DNA of 64,000 nt from Schistocerca nitens (lineage: Eukaryota; Arthropoda; Insecta; Orthoptera; Acrididae), in assembly GCF_023898315.1 (NCBI RefSeq), contig NC_064622.1, forward strand, positions 75,216,387 through 75,280,386, read 5' to 3'. This document shows, piece after piece, positions 1 through 10,093 of this stretch. The first letter of the stretch is position 1, and each line of letters begins with the position of its first letter. The notes below the pieces were generated by a model. That model did no database searches and was not told the origin of the DNA. It worked only from the letters and a program-made list of their open reading frames with translations. The position numbers and the translations under genes were made by a program.

Positions 1-2335
1 AACTAGTAAAAAAGTTCGAATATATCAAGATGATTTTCTTTAACTGTGTCTGAAGATGCCAGATAAATCTAAAATCTAATTCCCTCCTTTCACATCCCTA
101 ACCCTGCCCAGGACATATTCACCTCTTTTTGTGCTATAATACGAGCAGTTTTCATTCTCTATCCCAGCTTTTATTCTACCATAAATTTCACATTTAGACC
201 GCCATAGCTTGGCAACCAATGTTTTGTTGACTCAGGCGACGGCCGATCCGGTATAGATTTTTTTCTTATTACGTTGCGAACCCTGTTGCTACTATCGTCG
301 CATGGCATAAAGATTGCACAAAACAACAGGACAAACTGTTAATTACACGTATTTGTGTTCTTACAAAATTTGAACCCGTTCGCACCAGCCTGGAACATAG
401 AAATGGCGAGCGTAAAAAACTCACAAAAAAACATGTTTTTACTTGTACAATCCGAATGAAGCTAGATTTTGGAAAGCGAGTTTTCAATTTTATCGTACGT
501 ATGCTTTTCTCTTATTTGATTCTCTTTAAACCGTTTCCACGCATTCAGTTCACATGGGACGAATTTTAAGGGCTACATTTGCCTCTAGTTTAAACCATCG
601 TATCTCGACGAGGTATAGAGATTATTGGATAAAAAACTTCCTTTTTGTCTTTAACCATTGATCTACCTTAGTGCAAGGTTTGAAACGATTCGTACAAATT
701 TGAACTACAGAAGTGGAGCGTTTCAGAAAACGCGCTTTCTGCATGCTTTCGCACGTAAAATCCAAATGGTGCCATTAGCTCTACATTAGTTTCATTCAGC
801 CCAATCAAATCTTTTGCGAAAAGACCTGGGATCCATCTCTACTTCGTCATTCAAATTTTGCTTAATATACCGTAACGCGACTACAGTACGACATGTTCGA
901 ATTACTGTACATTTGGCCGCTAGAGTGGGATAAACAAAAAACTTTTGCCACATATTCCTATATTCCTAGCTGATATATGAACCAAGCACCAAGCGCTCCC
1001 CCCCCCCCCCACCCCTTTCCCCCACCAAACCGTGATTCTGCGCTAGGTCTTCGAGGCATATTTGTTATGGGGCTTACACGCTGTAACGATAGTCTGTACT
1101 GCAAATTTGTGCTTTGCTTTCTTTGGGTTACCTTTTTCGTTGAATCCACTAACCGCCATGACTGTAGCTCATGAACTACTAGCTAGTAACTGCTTCTGCC
1201 ATACATTTGTCTTCATACGAAGAGATTTGCAGAGTCTCAGCCTTTCGCAAAAACTATGTAATCTCTTAGCGGGCACCAGTCCTGGTTGAACTATTTAATC
1301 CTGTCGTGCGAGATTTTTCCCTTTCCGTGATGTAAGGTTTATGTTCTTTTGAAAAAAAGGCAATTTATGAGGATTTGTAAGATTCCCAAGGTCGTTACAA
1401 ATTCACAAAGAAGTCGCTCATTCGTCGCACTATGTGATCTTCTTGAATGAAAATTTCAGTAACGACGCGACAAAAAAGACCAAACTGCAGTGAAAGGGCA
1501 AGATGATCAAAATGGCTTCGCATTGACTCATGGTTCACGATGCCCCACCAACTTGCCTCAAGCGATCCAAGATGTTAAGGGAATTGCTTTCGCAATAAAT
1601 CATGGCCTGCGCCAGAGATCACTACAGCGTAGAGCATCACCTTTAAAAAAATTAGTTGGAGTACCCAAGCGACCAACAAAAATAGAGGGTGGGTTAGGCT
1701 AAACGGGCCCTGAAAGTATTTCATGCACCTTAAGACAGGGCACCCAAATTATATCAACTGCACTCGATGCAGTTGATGTAAGTTGGGTTGGATATCTTAA
1801 GCCGCATGAAACATTTTCAGGGTCAGTTTTATTTTGCTCGCTCTGTACTTGCAACATAGCTTCGCTAGAAAGGAACACATCGAGCATAAATACGTACCTA
1901 CCGTAAAGATGTCTGAAATGATGGAAGGAGTTGAAAACAGACTAGAGTCTCTTCAGTGATCAAAGCAAAGTTTGCCCCTCAAAGTTCAGTTAATCTCAAA
2001 GCAATAACTAAAATCAGAAGATTGGCGTTAAAAGAATGGGAAGGTTATTGTTTACTTTTTAATTTCTATGGGTGTGTTTTTTTATTCAGAAGTTTCAGTT
2101 TGTCATTAAGTAATTTTTTAATGAATAGCTATAAAAAATTAAGCCAAAGTATAAACCTGATTCTTTTTGGAAATAAAAGCAATTACACTGTACTTTCAGT
2201 AAACACCTGCAATTGGAGCACCTAATTGTTTTAAATGTGCTGATTGCGGAAGCTGCACTTAGATGCAAGATTTTACGCAGGGTGTTAAATAAAAGTGTCG
2301 AATAGATCGAAGGATGGTAGTCCTCACTGAAACAA
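1..2335. other. Unrecognised AT-rich intergenic DNA
   Basis: No reading frame here resembles a protein family I know, and no TIR, SINE head or LINE tail is visible. There is a C-run near 1000-1010. The stretches at about 355-470 and 685-800 look weakly alike in the same orientation (both carry an AATTTGAAC core and an A-rich AATCC block), which could be an old dispersed repeat. Confidence 0.5.
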
Positions 2336-2336
2336 G

Positions 2337-2412
2337 TAAAAACCATAGTGAAGAAACACGGATCCAGAAATGCATACCTTCTGAGATTTAAACACTTGTT
2401 TAGTGTACGGAC
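2337..2412. repeat. Possible fragment of a foldback repeat family
   Basis: The block around AATGCATACCTTCTGAG followed by CACTTGTTTAGTG resembles a segment at about 56520-56580 (GGGCTCTAAACTCGTATC, then GAGCACATGTTTAGTAG). The latter sits beside sequence related to the long palindrome at 27570-28155. Short and diverged, so tentative. Confidence 0.3.
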
Positions 2413-2546
2413 TGAAAGAAGTTTGTTTGTGGATATCAATACAGTGATTGTACCGGCACTCCATCAACAGATTCAATAGAATATTCCGATGTCTTTCAGT
2501 AAAACTAAAAACTGAACTCCGTCCAAGCGTATCTGGAAAGACCCAA

Positions 2547-2660
2547 CGGTACCGACCGAACGCCGCGTCACCCTCATCAATATTCGTCACTGGACGCAGC
2601 TATGAAGGAGGCATGTGGTCAGCACACCACTTTCCTGGCCACTGTCCACTTTCCGTATAA
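2547..2660 (-). repeat. Diverged tail fragment of the 5S-derived SINE
   Basis: This stretch shares GACCG..CGCGTCACCCTCA and the core GTGGTCAGCACACC with the tail of the 5S-rRNA-headed SINE at 18861-19183, in the same orientation. The 5S head itself is absent. It is an old truncated copy. Confidence 0.5.
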
Positions 2661-2944
2661 CAATACTGTATATTCCCACTCTTATGAACATTAGGTAGTT
2701 TACGATCAATTGTTTTTGTACTGAAGCTTCATTACTGTTAGTGCATGTAATTGTATAATAATGTGATACGCATGTGTGATGAGGTCTTAACCTCTTTACA
2801 CAAGTGACTTCATTTTTGTGATAGTGTTGTTCTGTCTGTACATCTTTTCTCTTTTAGATCACGTTTAATGTTGGAAGCCTACTACTCAATAAGTGAAATG
2901 GTGGATATTATTTTCTGCTATGACTGAACAAATGGAAATTGCCT
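2661..2944. other. No recognisable feature
   Basis: Unique-looking AT-rich spacer with no motif I can name. Confidence 0.4.
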
Positions 2945-3846
2945 GCAAATCCATGTCTTCCACACTGATAAATGCCCAAGGCAGAGAACGCTATATAGTA
3001 AACTATTCGGTCGAATTTCCAAGCGTTTTAGGAACATAGGTTCACTACCATCTGATCTCGCACACCTGAAATGGACAAGTGTGACGACTTGCTTCAATGA
3101 AGGGCGTAAGTTATGCTCTTGTCTGGACGCCACTTCATTAACAATTGCAGTACACCCCAGCACTAGGACCACTATACTACCGTCGAAGATTGTGGGTTTG
3201 TCAGTGGCTCCTGTCATAGTGTGGTGCGGATTTATTGTTTCCAGTTAAGATTTTAACTACCAGCGAGGCGGCGTTTGCAAGTGATGGTGGTGTGAATTTT
3301 TATAATCAACTTGTACGAGCTGTCGAAACTCTCCTCCCTATTACTGCATCAGCCACCGTTTTTCTATCAACCTATGTGGAGGGACAGCCTTGGTGATTGA
3401 CTGATAGGACCATTCTTGCTGCCAAAGATATATTAGGCTTTCCTACAAATGTGTGGCCTATCTTGCTGAAGTAGAAGCGATGCCAGCAAAGACTATAGAT
3501 TTGGGGTGTATGGATAAAATTCATAGACTATTAATTTGGTGCATCCAAGATGGCACATCACTACATCAAAGTATTTCAGCTTATCAGGGCATGACAGGAA
3601 TGTGCATGAGCATCTGATGCTGACATTTCAGGACCACTGATTGGGGTGGACCCAAATTTTGACTACGTCGTTCACCAAATCTTCACCCCCTAGACTTCTT
3701 TTTATGGGGACACTGGGGGGATTGGTTTATTTCAGTCAACTATGTGCCAACACTACAGGATTGTGTCTTCAATGCATGTAAACGACTGTACCGTAAGATT
3801 TAGATGGAGTAAAATTTTGGCCTGGTGTTTTGCAGGCGTGGGCATA
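2945..3846 (+). pseudogene. DUF4817-type Tc1/mariner-like transposase relic
   Basis: Scattered frames on the + strand spell, in family order, blocks typical of insect transposases with an N-terminal DUF4817 helix-turn-helix. These are an HTH-like piece (PRQRTLYSKLFGRISKRFRN, near 2960-3030), a linker block (CQWLL near 3200 and LFPVKIL near 3235), a block following the first catalytic position (AAFASDGGVNFYNQ near 3270-3310), LIGPFLLP (near 3400) and the C-terminal PNLHPLDFFLWGHWGDW (near 3675-3730). Many stops and frameshifts break it, so no product is possible. A Tc1 element inserted immediately downstream, at 3849. Identity rests on remembered family consensus; boundaries are approximate. 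Confidence 0.65.
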
Positions 3847-4092
3847 TACACTCCTGGAAATGGAAAAAAGAACACATTGACACCGGTGTGTCAGACCCAC
3901 CATACTTGCTCCGGACACTGCGAGAGGGCTGTACAAGCAATGATCACACGCACGGCACAGCGGACACACCAGGAACCGCAGTGTTGGCCGTCGAATGGCG
4001 CTAGCTCCGCAGCATTTGTGCACCGCCGCCGTCAGTGTCAGCCAGTTTGCCGTGGCATACGGAGCTCCATCGCAGTCTTTAACACTGGTAGC

Positions 4093-5115
4093 ATGCCGCG
4101 ACAGCGTGGACGTGAACCGTATGTGCAGTTGACGGACTTTGAGCGAGGGCGTATAGTGGGCATGCGGGAGGCCGGGTGGACGTACCGCCGAATTGCTCAA
4201 CACGTGGGGCGTGAGGTCTCCACAGTACATCTATGTTGTCGCCAGTGGTCGGCGGAAGGTGCACGTGCCCGTCGACCTGGGACCGGACCGCAGCGACGCA
4301 CGGATGCACGCCAAGACCGTAGGATCCTACGCAGTGCCGTAGGGGACCGCACCGCCACTTCCCAGCAAATTAGGGACACTGTTGCTCCTGGGGTATCGGC
4401 GAGGACCATTCGCAACCGTCTCCATGAAGCTGGGCTACGGTCCCGAACACCGTTAGGCCGTCTTCCGCTCACGCCCCAACATCGTGCAGCCCGCCTCCAG
4501 TGGTGTCGCGACAGGCGTGAATGGAGGGACGAATGGAGACGTGTCGTCTTCAGCGATGAGAGTCGCTTCTGCCTTGGTGCCAATGATGGTCGTATGCGTG
4601 TTTGGCGCCGTGCAGGTGAGCGCCACAATCAGGACTGCATACGACCGAGGCACACAGGGCCAACACCCGGCATCATGGTGTGGGGAGCGATCTCCTACAC
4701 TGGCCGTACACCACTGGTGATCGTCGAGGGGACACTGAATAGTGCACGGTACATCCAAACCGTCATCGAACCCATCGTTCTACCATTCCTAGACCGGCAA
4801 GGGAACTTGCTGTTCCAACAGGACAATGCACGTCCGCATGTATCCCGTGCCACCCAACGTGCTCTAGAAGGTGTAAGTCAACTACCCTGGCCAGCAAGAT
4901 CTCCGGATCTGTCCCCCATTGAGCATGTTTGGGACTGGATGAAGCGTCGTCTCACGCGGTCTGCACGTCCAGCACGAACGCTGGTCCAACTGAGGCGCCA
5001 GGTGGAAATGGCATGGCAAGCCGTTCCACAGGACTACATCCAGCATCTCTACGATCATCTCCATGGGAGAATAGCAGCCTGCATTGCTGCGAAAGGTGGA
5101 TATACACTGTACTAG
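4093..5115 (+). CDS. Tc1-like DD32E transposase, intact, 340 aa
   Basis: The enzyme would bind the element's terminal repeats and catalyse cut-and-paste transposition into TA sites in the nucleus. The ATG at 4093 is chosen because it begins MPRQRGREPY, the usual Tc1 position just before the first helix-turn-helix; the frame stays open further upstream but out through the element's left end. Domains: paired-type HTH about residues 10-55 (LTDFERGRIV...), a second HTH about 75-120, and a basic GRPR-like linker near 61-69. The RNase-H-like catalytic core has D155 (VVFSDESRF), D244 (FQQDNARPHV) and E277 (SPDLSPIEHVW). There are 32 residues between D244 and E277 where classical Tc1 has 34. Length fits the family (about 340 aa). 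No stop or frameshift is present, so the copy could be autonomous. Whether it is expressed cannot be seen. Confidence 0.93.
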   Translation: MPRQRGREPYVQLTDFERGRIVGMREAGWTYRRIAQHVGREVSTVHLCCRQWSAEGARARRPGTGPQRRTDARQDRRILRSAVGDRTATSQQIRDTVAPGVSARTIRNRLHEAGLRSRTPLGRLPLTPQHRAARLQWCRDRREWRDEWRRVVFSDESRFCLGANDGRMRVWRRAGERHNQDCIRPRHTGPTPGIMVWGAISYTGRTPLVIVEGTLNSARYIQTVIEPIVLPFLDRQGNLLFQQDNARPHVSRATQRALEGVSQLPWPARSPDLSPIEHVWDWMKRRLTRSARPARTLVQLRRQVEMAWQAVPQDYIQHLYDHLHGRIAACIAAKGGYTLY

Positions 5116-5207
5116 TGCCGACATTGTGCATGCTCTGTTGCCTGTGTCTATGTGCCTGTGGTTCTGTCAGTGTGATCATGTGATGTATCTGACCCCAGGA
5201 ATGTGTC

Positions 5208-5213
5208 AATAAA
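5208..5213 (+). promoter_or_regulatory. AATAAA polyadenylation signal of the Tc1 transposase
   Basis: A canonical AATAAA lies about 92 bases after the transposase stop and before the right terminal repeat, consistent with ending the transposase mRNA inside the element. Confidence 0.55.
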
Positions 5214-5469
5214 GTTTCCCCTTCCTGGGACAATGAATTCACGGTGTTCTTATTTCAATTTCCAGGAGTGTATTAACGATAAACATTTATTAAACAAGAA
5301 TAACTTTTTCAACAATTTACAAAAATAGAAAGTTAACAAAAGTGAACTCAAATATCTTATCCAGTTATAGTCTTGAGAAAATGGGGACGAAATGAGCGTA
5401 CGTAATTTAACATTTCTTCCAGGCCGACCTGATACTAAATACCGCCCCATTGACGGCAAAATTTGGGGC

Positions 5470-5862
5470 AATAACAAGGGAAAGATACTGAGAAGGATTT
5501 TTGGAGCAGTGAGAGAGGAGGATGGCTGGAGAGTAAAGACAAATGTCGAACTACAAACACTTTTTGGGCAGATGGATATTATTATTAAAATTAAGCAGGG
5601 AAGAATAAGATGGGCAGGACATGTACAGAGAATGCCAGAAACTCGGAGTGTCAAGAAAGGTTTCATGGGAAAAACTGACGGGAGTAGAAGAAGAGGTAGA
5701 CCGAGGAAAAGGTGGCTCGACGATATGGAAGAAGATCTAAAGACGATGGGAATAAGAAATTGTAGAAGGTAGGCAATGGACAGTGAAGAATGAAGGCAGG
5801 TGTTACAGGAGACCAAGGTTCTTCAAGGGCTGTAGAGCCAACCAAGAAGAACAACAACAACA
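5470..5862 (+). pseudogene. RTE-like LINE, C-terminal fragment and 3' end
   Basis: The open frame from 5392 to 5772 contains GKILRRIFGAV, GRIRWAGHVQRMP and RRRGRPRKRWLDDMEEDLK, the conserved C-terminal block after the reverse transcriptase of RTE-type (BovB-related) LINEs. The sequence ends at an (AAC)n run near 5845-5862, the usual RTE 3' tail here. All of the endonuclease and polymerase is missing, so this is a strongly 5'-truncated copy. The first part of the open frame (before about 5470) does not match the family and is probably flank. Confidence 0.75.
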
Positions 5863-6320
5863 AGTCAACGTACAAGTCACAGTACTTGGCTTCTTGGACC
5901 CTAAAACACAATAAAGTACAAAATAAGAACCAGCACTCAATCAGAACCAAATAATTCTAGCTGTAAAATCACAATCGCAATCCTTAGACTTTAGAATAGG
6001 ACATACGTTCGCTTAAAATAAAATACATCTTTTCTTAACGACTGCCTCCACCGACTCCCTACTACTATTAATTTCACTAGCGTTGTAATTACACTGCATG
6101 ACAACTGGTAATGAACAGAGACATTGTTTGACATCAACACTCACAGGCATTGATGGACGACATGAAGCAACGTACATACGTAATATAGATGTAGTGTCAT
6201 ATTTATAACGGAACATTATACAGATTTCACATGGGAAAGCAGGATAACAGACATAAATAACGTTCATGTTTGACACAAGTTAGACTGCCAACACAGTGGT
6301 AGACATCGGAATCTGAGTAG
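5863..6320. other. No recognisable feature
   Basis: AT-rich spacer between a LINE tail and a transposase relic. I see no motif or repeat signature in it. Confidence 0.4.
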
Positions 6321-6324
6321 GGAA

Positions 6325-6850
6325 TATGTCCTCGTCGTAAACTAAGGCACATTTTGCACCTGTTGTTCACGCTGGCTACCAAATTTTTCAGAAGTCCTTC
6401 CGGGATATTGTCCTATTTTTCTCTAAAGACGGTTTTCAGTTATTGCACGGTTCGGTTAGGTGTTCTTTGGAAAATACGTTCGACAAGAGCATTCCAGGAA
6501 TGTGCTACAAGGTTTAGGTCAAGTGAGTGCGCAGGCCATTCCATACATTCAGTATCGTCACTTTCCGGTGAGTTCGACTCCTCTCTCTGTGGGCGGGAAT
6601 CGTCGTGCGTAAACAGAAAGTCACAACAGAAAGTCGCGACCTACGACAAACCTAAGTACACAGACATGATCCAGAGTAATCTCCCAGCAATACCGCTATG
6701 TTGCAACGTTACGTCTCTCAAGGATACGTAGCGGTGATCGGCCATTGAACATAGTACCTGCTCACACCATAGACGCCTACGCCATACCGATGACGTTTAT
6801 GAAAACTCTGTGGTGTGTAACATCTCCCGCCCCCTCCCCCTTTCACCCTT
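6325..6850 (-). pseudogene. Tc1-like transposase relic (catalytic half)
   Basis: Read on the minus strand, frames spell FNGRSPLRILERRNVAT and, further on, MEWPAHSLDLN followed by HSWNALVERIF. This is the order of the strand between the first and second catalytic residues and then the final glutamate block (PDLNPIEHAW in intact relatives) of Tc1 transposases. Stops and frameshifts are frequent and the E block is degraded. No terminal repeats were found. The N-terminal half is absent. Confidence 0.65.
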
Positions 6851-7044
6851 TGGCCATATTAACAAGTGGTCATCATTCTGTAGCACTGTTGCTGACTCCA
6901 ACCGACATGCTTCCAAAACTAACGACATCTTTCTTGCCTATGATGTGGTTGAAGCGGGATCCATTTAACGGGCTTCCAAGCGTGCAAACCAGAATCATTT
7001 AAGCGCCGTGAAATGGTTATGACTGAGACACGTGAACCGGTAGC

Positions 7045-7545
7045 TGTTGCAAGATACACCATCCCCGAATTGCTCGTCAACAGTGGGAAGCAAGAAGGTG
7101 TTTAAAACGTCAATGTAGGCCTGTGCTGTGATAGTGTCACGCAAAACAACAAGGGGTGCAAGCCACCTCCATGAATAACACGACCACACCATAACACCAC
7201 CGCCTCCGAATGATACTGTTGGCACTACACGCGCTGGCATATGACGTTCACCGGACATTCGCTGCCATCGGATCGTCACATTGTGTACCGTGATTCGTCA
7301 CTCCACACAACGTTTCTCCAATCGTCCAATGTTTACGCTCCTTACACCAAGCGAGGTGTCGTTTGGCGTTTACTGGTGTGATGTGTGGCTTATGAGCAAC
7401 CGCTCGACCATGAAATCCAAGTCTTCTCACCTCCCACCTAACTGTCACAGCACTCGCAGTGGATCCCGATGCAGTTTGGAATTCCTTTTATGCACATGCA
7501 TTATCGTACAACTGCTCGTCCACGATCATAGGCACTCAAAATGAT
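7045..7545 (-). pseudogene. Tc1/mariner transposase relic related to the 11.4-kb element
   Basis: Minus-strand frames contain GFHGRAVAHKPHITPVNAKR, CKERKHWT, then FGGGGVMVWSCYSWRWLAPL and AYIDVLNTFLLPTVDEQFGD. The same blocks occur in the element at 11441-12844, so the two belong to one family. Here the DNA-binding domain and everything after DEQFGD are lost or unrecognisable, and frames are shifted near 7270. No terminal repeats remain. Confidence 0.75.
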
Positions 7546-7630
7546 GTCTTGCAGACATGATGCACGGAATGCCGCACTAATCGGTTCCACAACCAACTTC
7601 GCCGACACCGTACTACATCAACTGTACATA

Positions 7631-9196
7631 TACAGGGTGTTACAAAAAGGTACGGCCAAACTTTCAGGAAACATTCCGCACACACAAAGAAATAAAATAT
7701 GTTATGTGGACATGGGTCCGGAAACGCTTGCTTTCCATGTTAGAGCTCATTTTATTACTTCTCTTCAAATCACATTAATCATGGAATGGAAACACACAGC
7801 AACAGAACGTACCAGCGTGACTTCAAACGCTTTGTTACAGGAAATGTTCAAAATGTCCTCCGTTAGCGAGGATACATGCATCCACCCTCCGTCGCATGGA
7901 ATCCCTGATGCGCTGATGCAGCCCTGGAGAATGGCGTATTGTATCACAGCCGTCCACAATACGAGCACGAAGAGTCTCTACATATGGTACCGGGGTTGCG
8001 TAGACAAGAGCTTTCAAATGCCCCCATAAATGAAAGTCAAGAGGGTTGAGGTCAGGAGAGCGTGGAGGCCACGGAATTGGTCCGCCTCTACCAATCCATC
8101 GGTCACCGAATCTGTTGTTGAGATGCGTACGAACACTTCAACTGAAATGTGCAGGAGCTCCATCGTGCATGAACCACATGTTGTGTCGTACTTGTAAAAG
8201 GCACATGTTCTAGCAGCACAGTTAGAGTATCCCGTATGAAATCATGATAACGTGCTCTATCGAGCGTAGGTGGATGAAAATGGGGCCCAATCAAGACATC
8301 ACCAACAATGCCTGCCCAAACGTTCACAGAAAATCTGTGTTGATGACGTGATTGCACAATTGCGTGCGGATTCTCGTCAGCCCACACATGTTGATTGTGA
8401 AAATTTACAATTTGATCACGTAAAGAGAACATTTGCACTGAAATGAGGATTGACACACTGTTGGATGAACAATTCGCAGAAGTGTACCCGTGGAGGCCAA
8501 TCACCTGCTGATAGTGCCTGCACACGCTGTACATGGTACGGAAACAACTGGTTCTCCCGCAGCACTCTCCATACAGTGACGTGGTCAACGTTATCTTGTA
8601 CAGCAGCAACTTCTCTGACGCTGACATTAGGGTTATCGTCAACTGCACGTAGAATTGCCTCGTCCATTGCAGGTGTCCTCGTCATTCTAGGTCTTCCCCA
8701 GTCGCGAGTCATAGGCTGGAATGTTCCGTGCTCTCTAAGACGCCGATCAATTGCTTCGAACGTCTTCCTGTCGGGACACCTTCGTTCTGGAAATCTGTCT
8801 CGATACAAACGTACCGCGCCACGGCTACTGCCTCGTGGTAATCCATACATCAAATGGGCATCTGCCAACTCCGTATTTGTAAACATTGCACTGACTGCAA
8901 AACCATGTTCGTGATGAACACTAACCTGTTGATGCTACGTACTGATGTGCTCGATGCTAGTACTGTAGAGCAATGAGTCGCATGTCAACACAAGCACCGT
9001 AGTCAACATTACCTTCCTTCAATTGGGCCAACTGGGGGTGAATCGAGGAAGTACAGTACATACTGACGAAACTAAAATGAGATCTAACACGGAAATTAAG
9101 CGTTTACGGACACATGTCCACATAACATCTTTTCTTTATTTGTGTGTGAGGAATGTTTCCTGAAAGTTTGGCCGTACCTTTTTGTAACACCTTGTA
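7631..9196 (-). mobile_element. TIR-bounded DUF4817-type Tc1/mariner-like element
   Basis: Nearly identical inverted repeats bound this 1566-bp element. The left end begins TACAGGGTGTTACAAAAAGG at 7631 and matches the reverse of the right end at about 9148-9196 over roughly 46 bp with about two differences. TA dinucleotides flank both sides (7629-7630 and 9197-9198). It carries one broken transposase gene on the minus strand. The close match of the two TIRs indicates it is younger than the gene damage alone would suggest, or was mobilised in trans. Confidence 0.85.
7835..8886 (-). pseudogene. DUF4817-type transposase, frameshifted, first catalytic Asp region lost
   Basis: The gene starts at the ATG read from 8886 (MFTNTELADAHLMYG), the typical DUF4817 start. 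Residues 1-150 give the HTH region (AVRLYRDRFPERRCPDRKTF; RLREHGTF; GRPRMTRTP) ending HFSANVLFT and a stop at 8416. In the next frame it resumes at IVNFHNQHVWADENPHA, then FSVNVWAGIVGDVLIGPHF. The few codons that normally hold the first catalytic Asp, between LFT and IVNFHN, are deleted. A further shift precedes the C-terminal end (RIRDSMRRRVDACILANGGH) at 7835-8017. Inactive as it stands. Confidence 0.8.
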
Positions 9197-9419
9197 TAGC
9201 GTTCTTGTACAGGCTTCGTTGCATTTAACACGTCCCGCCCTTTAGGTTTCGTTTTATTACCATGACAGGACGTAGCGTAGCAGCTATCGGTTGTTCCGTA
9301 AAATCAAATCGAGCTATCGCACTCGAGATTGAGCTAGCAGCAAACTGGCTCGAGGACCACTTTCCAGGGCCACCTCTAAATCTACTGCAGCCGGCACATT
9401 TAATATTCCGGACAAATGT

Positions 9420-9850
9420 AATTTGCCCGAGCCCACGCGCGCCTGCGCACGCGCTGCTCTTTTGTCACCGCTGGCGTCGTTAGGCGCGGCCGGCGTCCCG
9501 GGCCGGTCACGAGGCGCTTCCCGGTTCCCAGAAGCCGGCGGCCGCTGACAGGTGCGACACGGCCCCCGGCCGGCAGCCTCCGCCCCCGCACAGTGGAGGA
9601 ACCTGCCGCGTCACGGCCGCTTACAAGGCGCGGAGCGGCGCGCGGCGGAGAGGTCCCCGCGCCCTCAATGGCCGGCGTTTATCGCCCCGCGCCGAGGATC
9701 TGTCCCTTTATGCGATCAGAATCCCCCCTAATGATTTGTGGTCCAGCGCGCCTTGTCCGCTACCAAAAAGTCAGTCGCCCTTTGTGTGTCGCGTCGCGTC
9801 GCTTCGTGCCGGCGGGCTGCCGTCGCTGACGTGTCCCCAATTACGGCAAT
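9420..9850. other. CpG-rich block of unknown function
   Basis: GC content and CpG density rise sharply from the surrounding AT-rich DNA, with many GCGC, CCGG and CGCG words. An embedded AT-richer core near 9700-9740 holds TTTATGCGATCAG and CCTAATGATTTG. No convincing coding frame is present. It could be a promoter-type CpG island or an enhancer of a gene outside the window, or GC-rich repeat DNA. Confidence 0.45.
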
Positions 9851-10010
9851 ATTGATGTGGAAATAGGTGCGCGCCGTTCGTGTTGCGCCGTGCTCCACCT
9901 GCGTGTGTATTCAGTAGCATCGCGTTATATGCTGCTTATTATCGTTTTTCCTGGCGGTAACTAGTCTTCTGGAAAAGCCTCCCTGTGAGAACTCGGAGTC
10001 AGCAAACACA

Positions 10011-10011
<1 letters not shown>

Positions 10012-10089
<78 letters not shown>

Positions 10090-10093
10090 ATAG
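10012..10093. repeat. (CA)n microsatellite
   Basis: A nearly pure CA dinucleotide run with a few A or T interruptions. Reading frames through it (poly-His/Thr or poly-Cys/Val) are artefacts. Confidence 0.97.

Larger units (their letters stand above)
3849..5270 (+). mobile_element. Complete Tc1-like transposon (DD32E family), copy 1
   Basis: The element is 1422 bp and begins CACTCCTGGAAATGG. It ends with the inverted equivalent CATTTC-type block CCAGGAGTG and is flanked by TA at 3847-3848 and 5271-5272, the hallmark target duplication of Tc1/mariner. The two ends match over about 25 bp with a few differences. It encodes one intact transposase (4093-5115) with an AATAAA signal before the 3' end. 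A second copy of exactly the same length lies at 32959-34380 in the opposite orientation. The exact length match and near identity point to recent transposition. Confidence 0.93.

Noticed and set aside
3742-4092. Upstream extension of the transposase frame (117 extra codons)
   Set aside because: It crosses the left terminal repeat and the TA target into an older transposase relic; the family starts at MPRQRG.
3769-4628. Long antisense open frames over the Tc1 transposase
   Set aside because: Shadows of the GC-rich coding strand. They recur at the equivalent place in the 33-34 kb copy and have no family resemblance.
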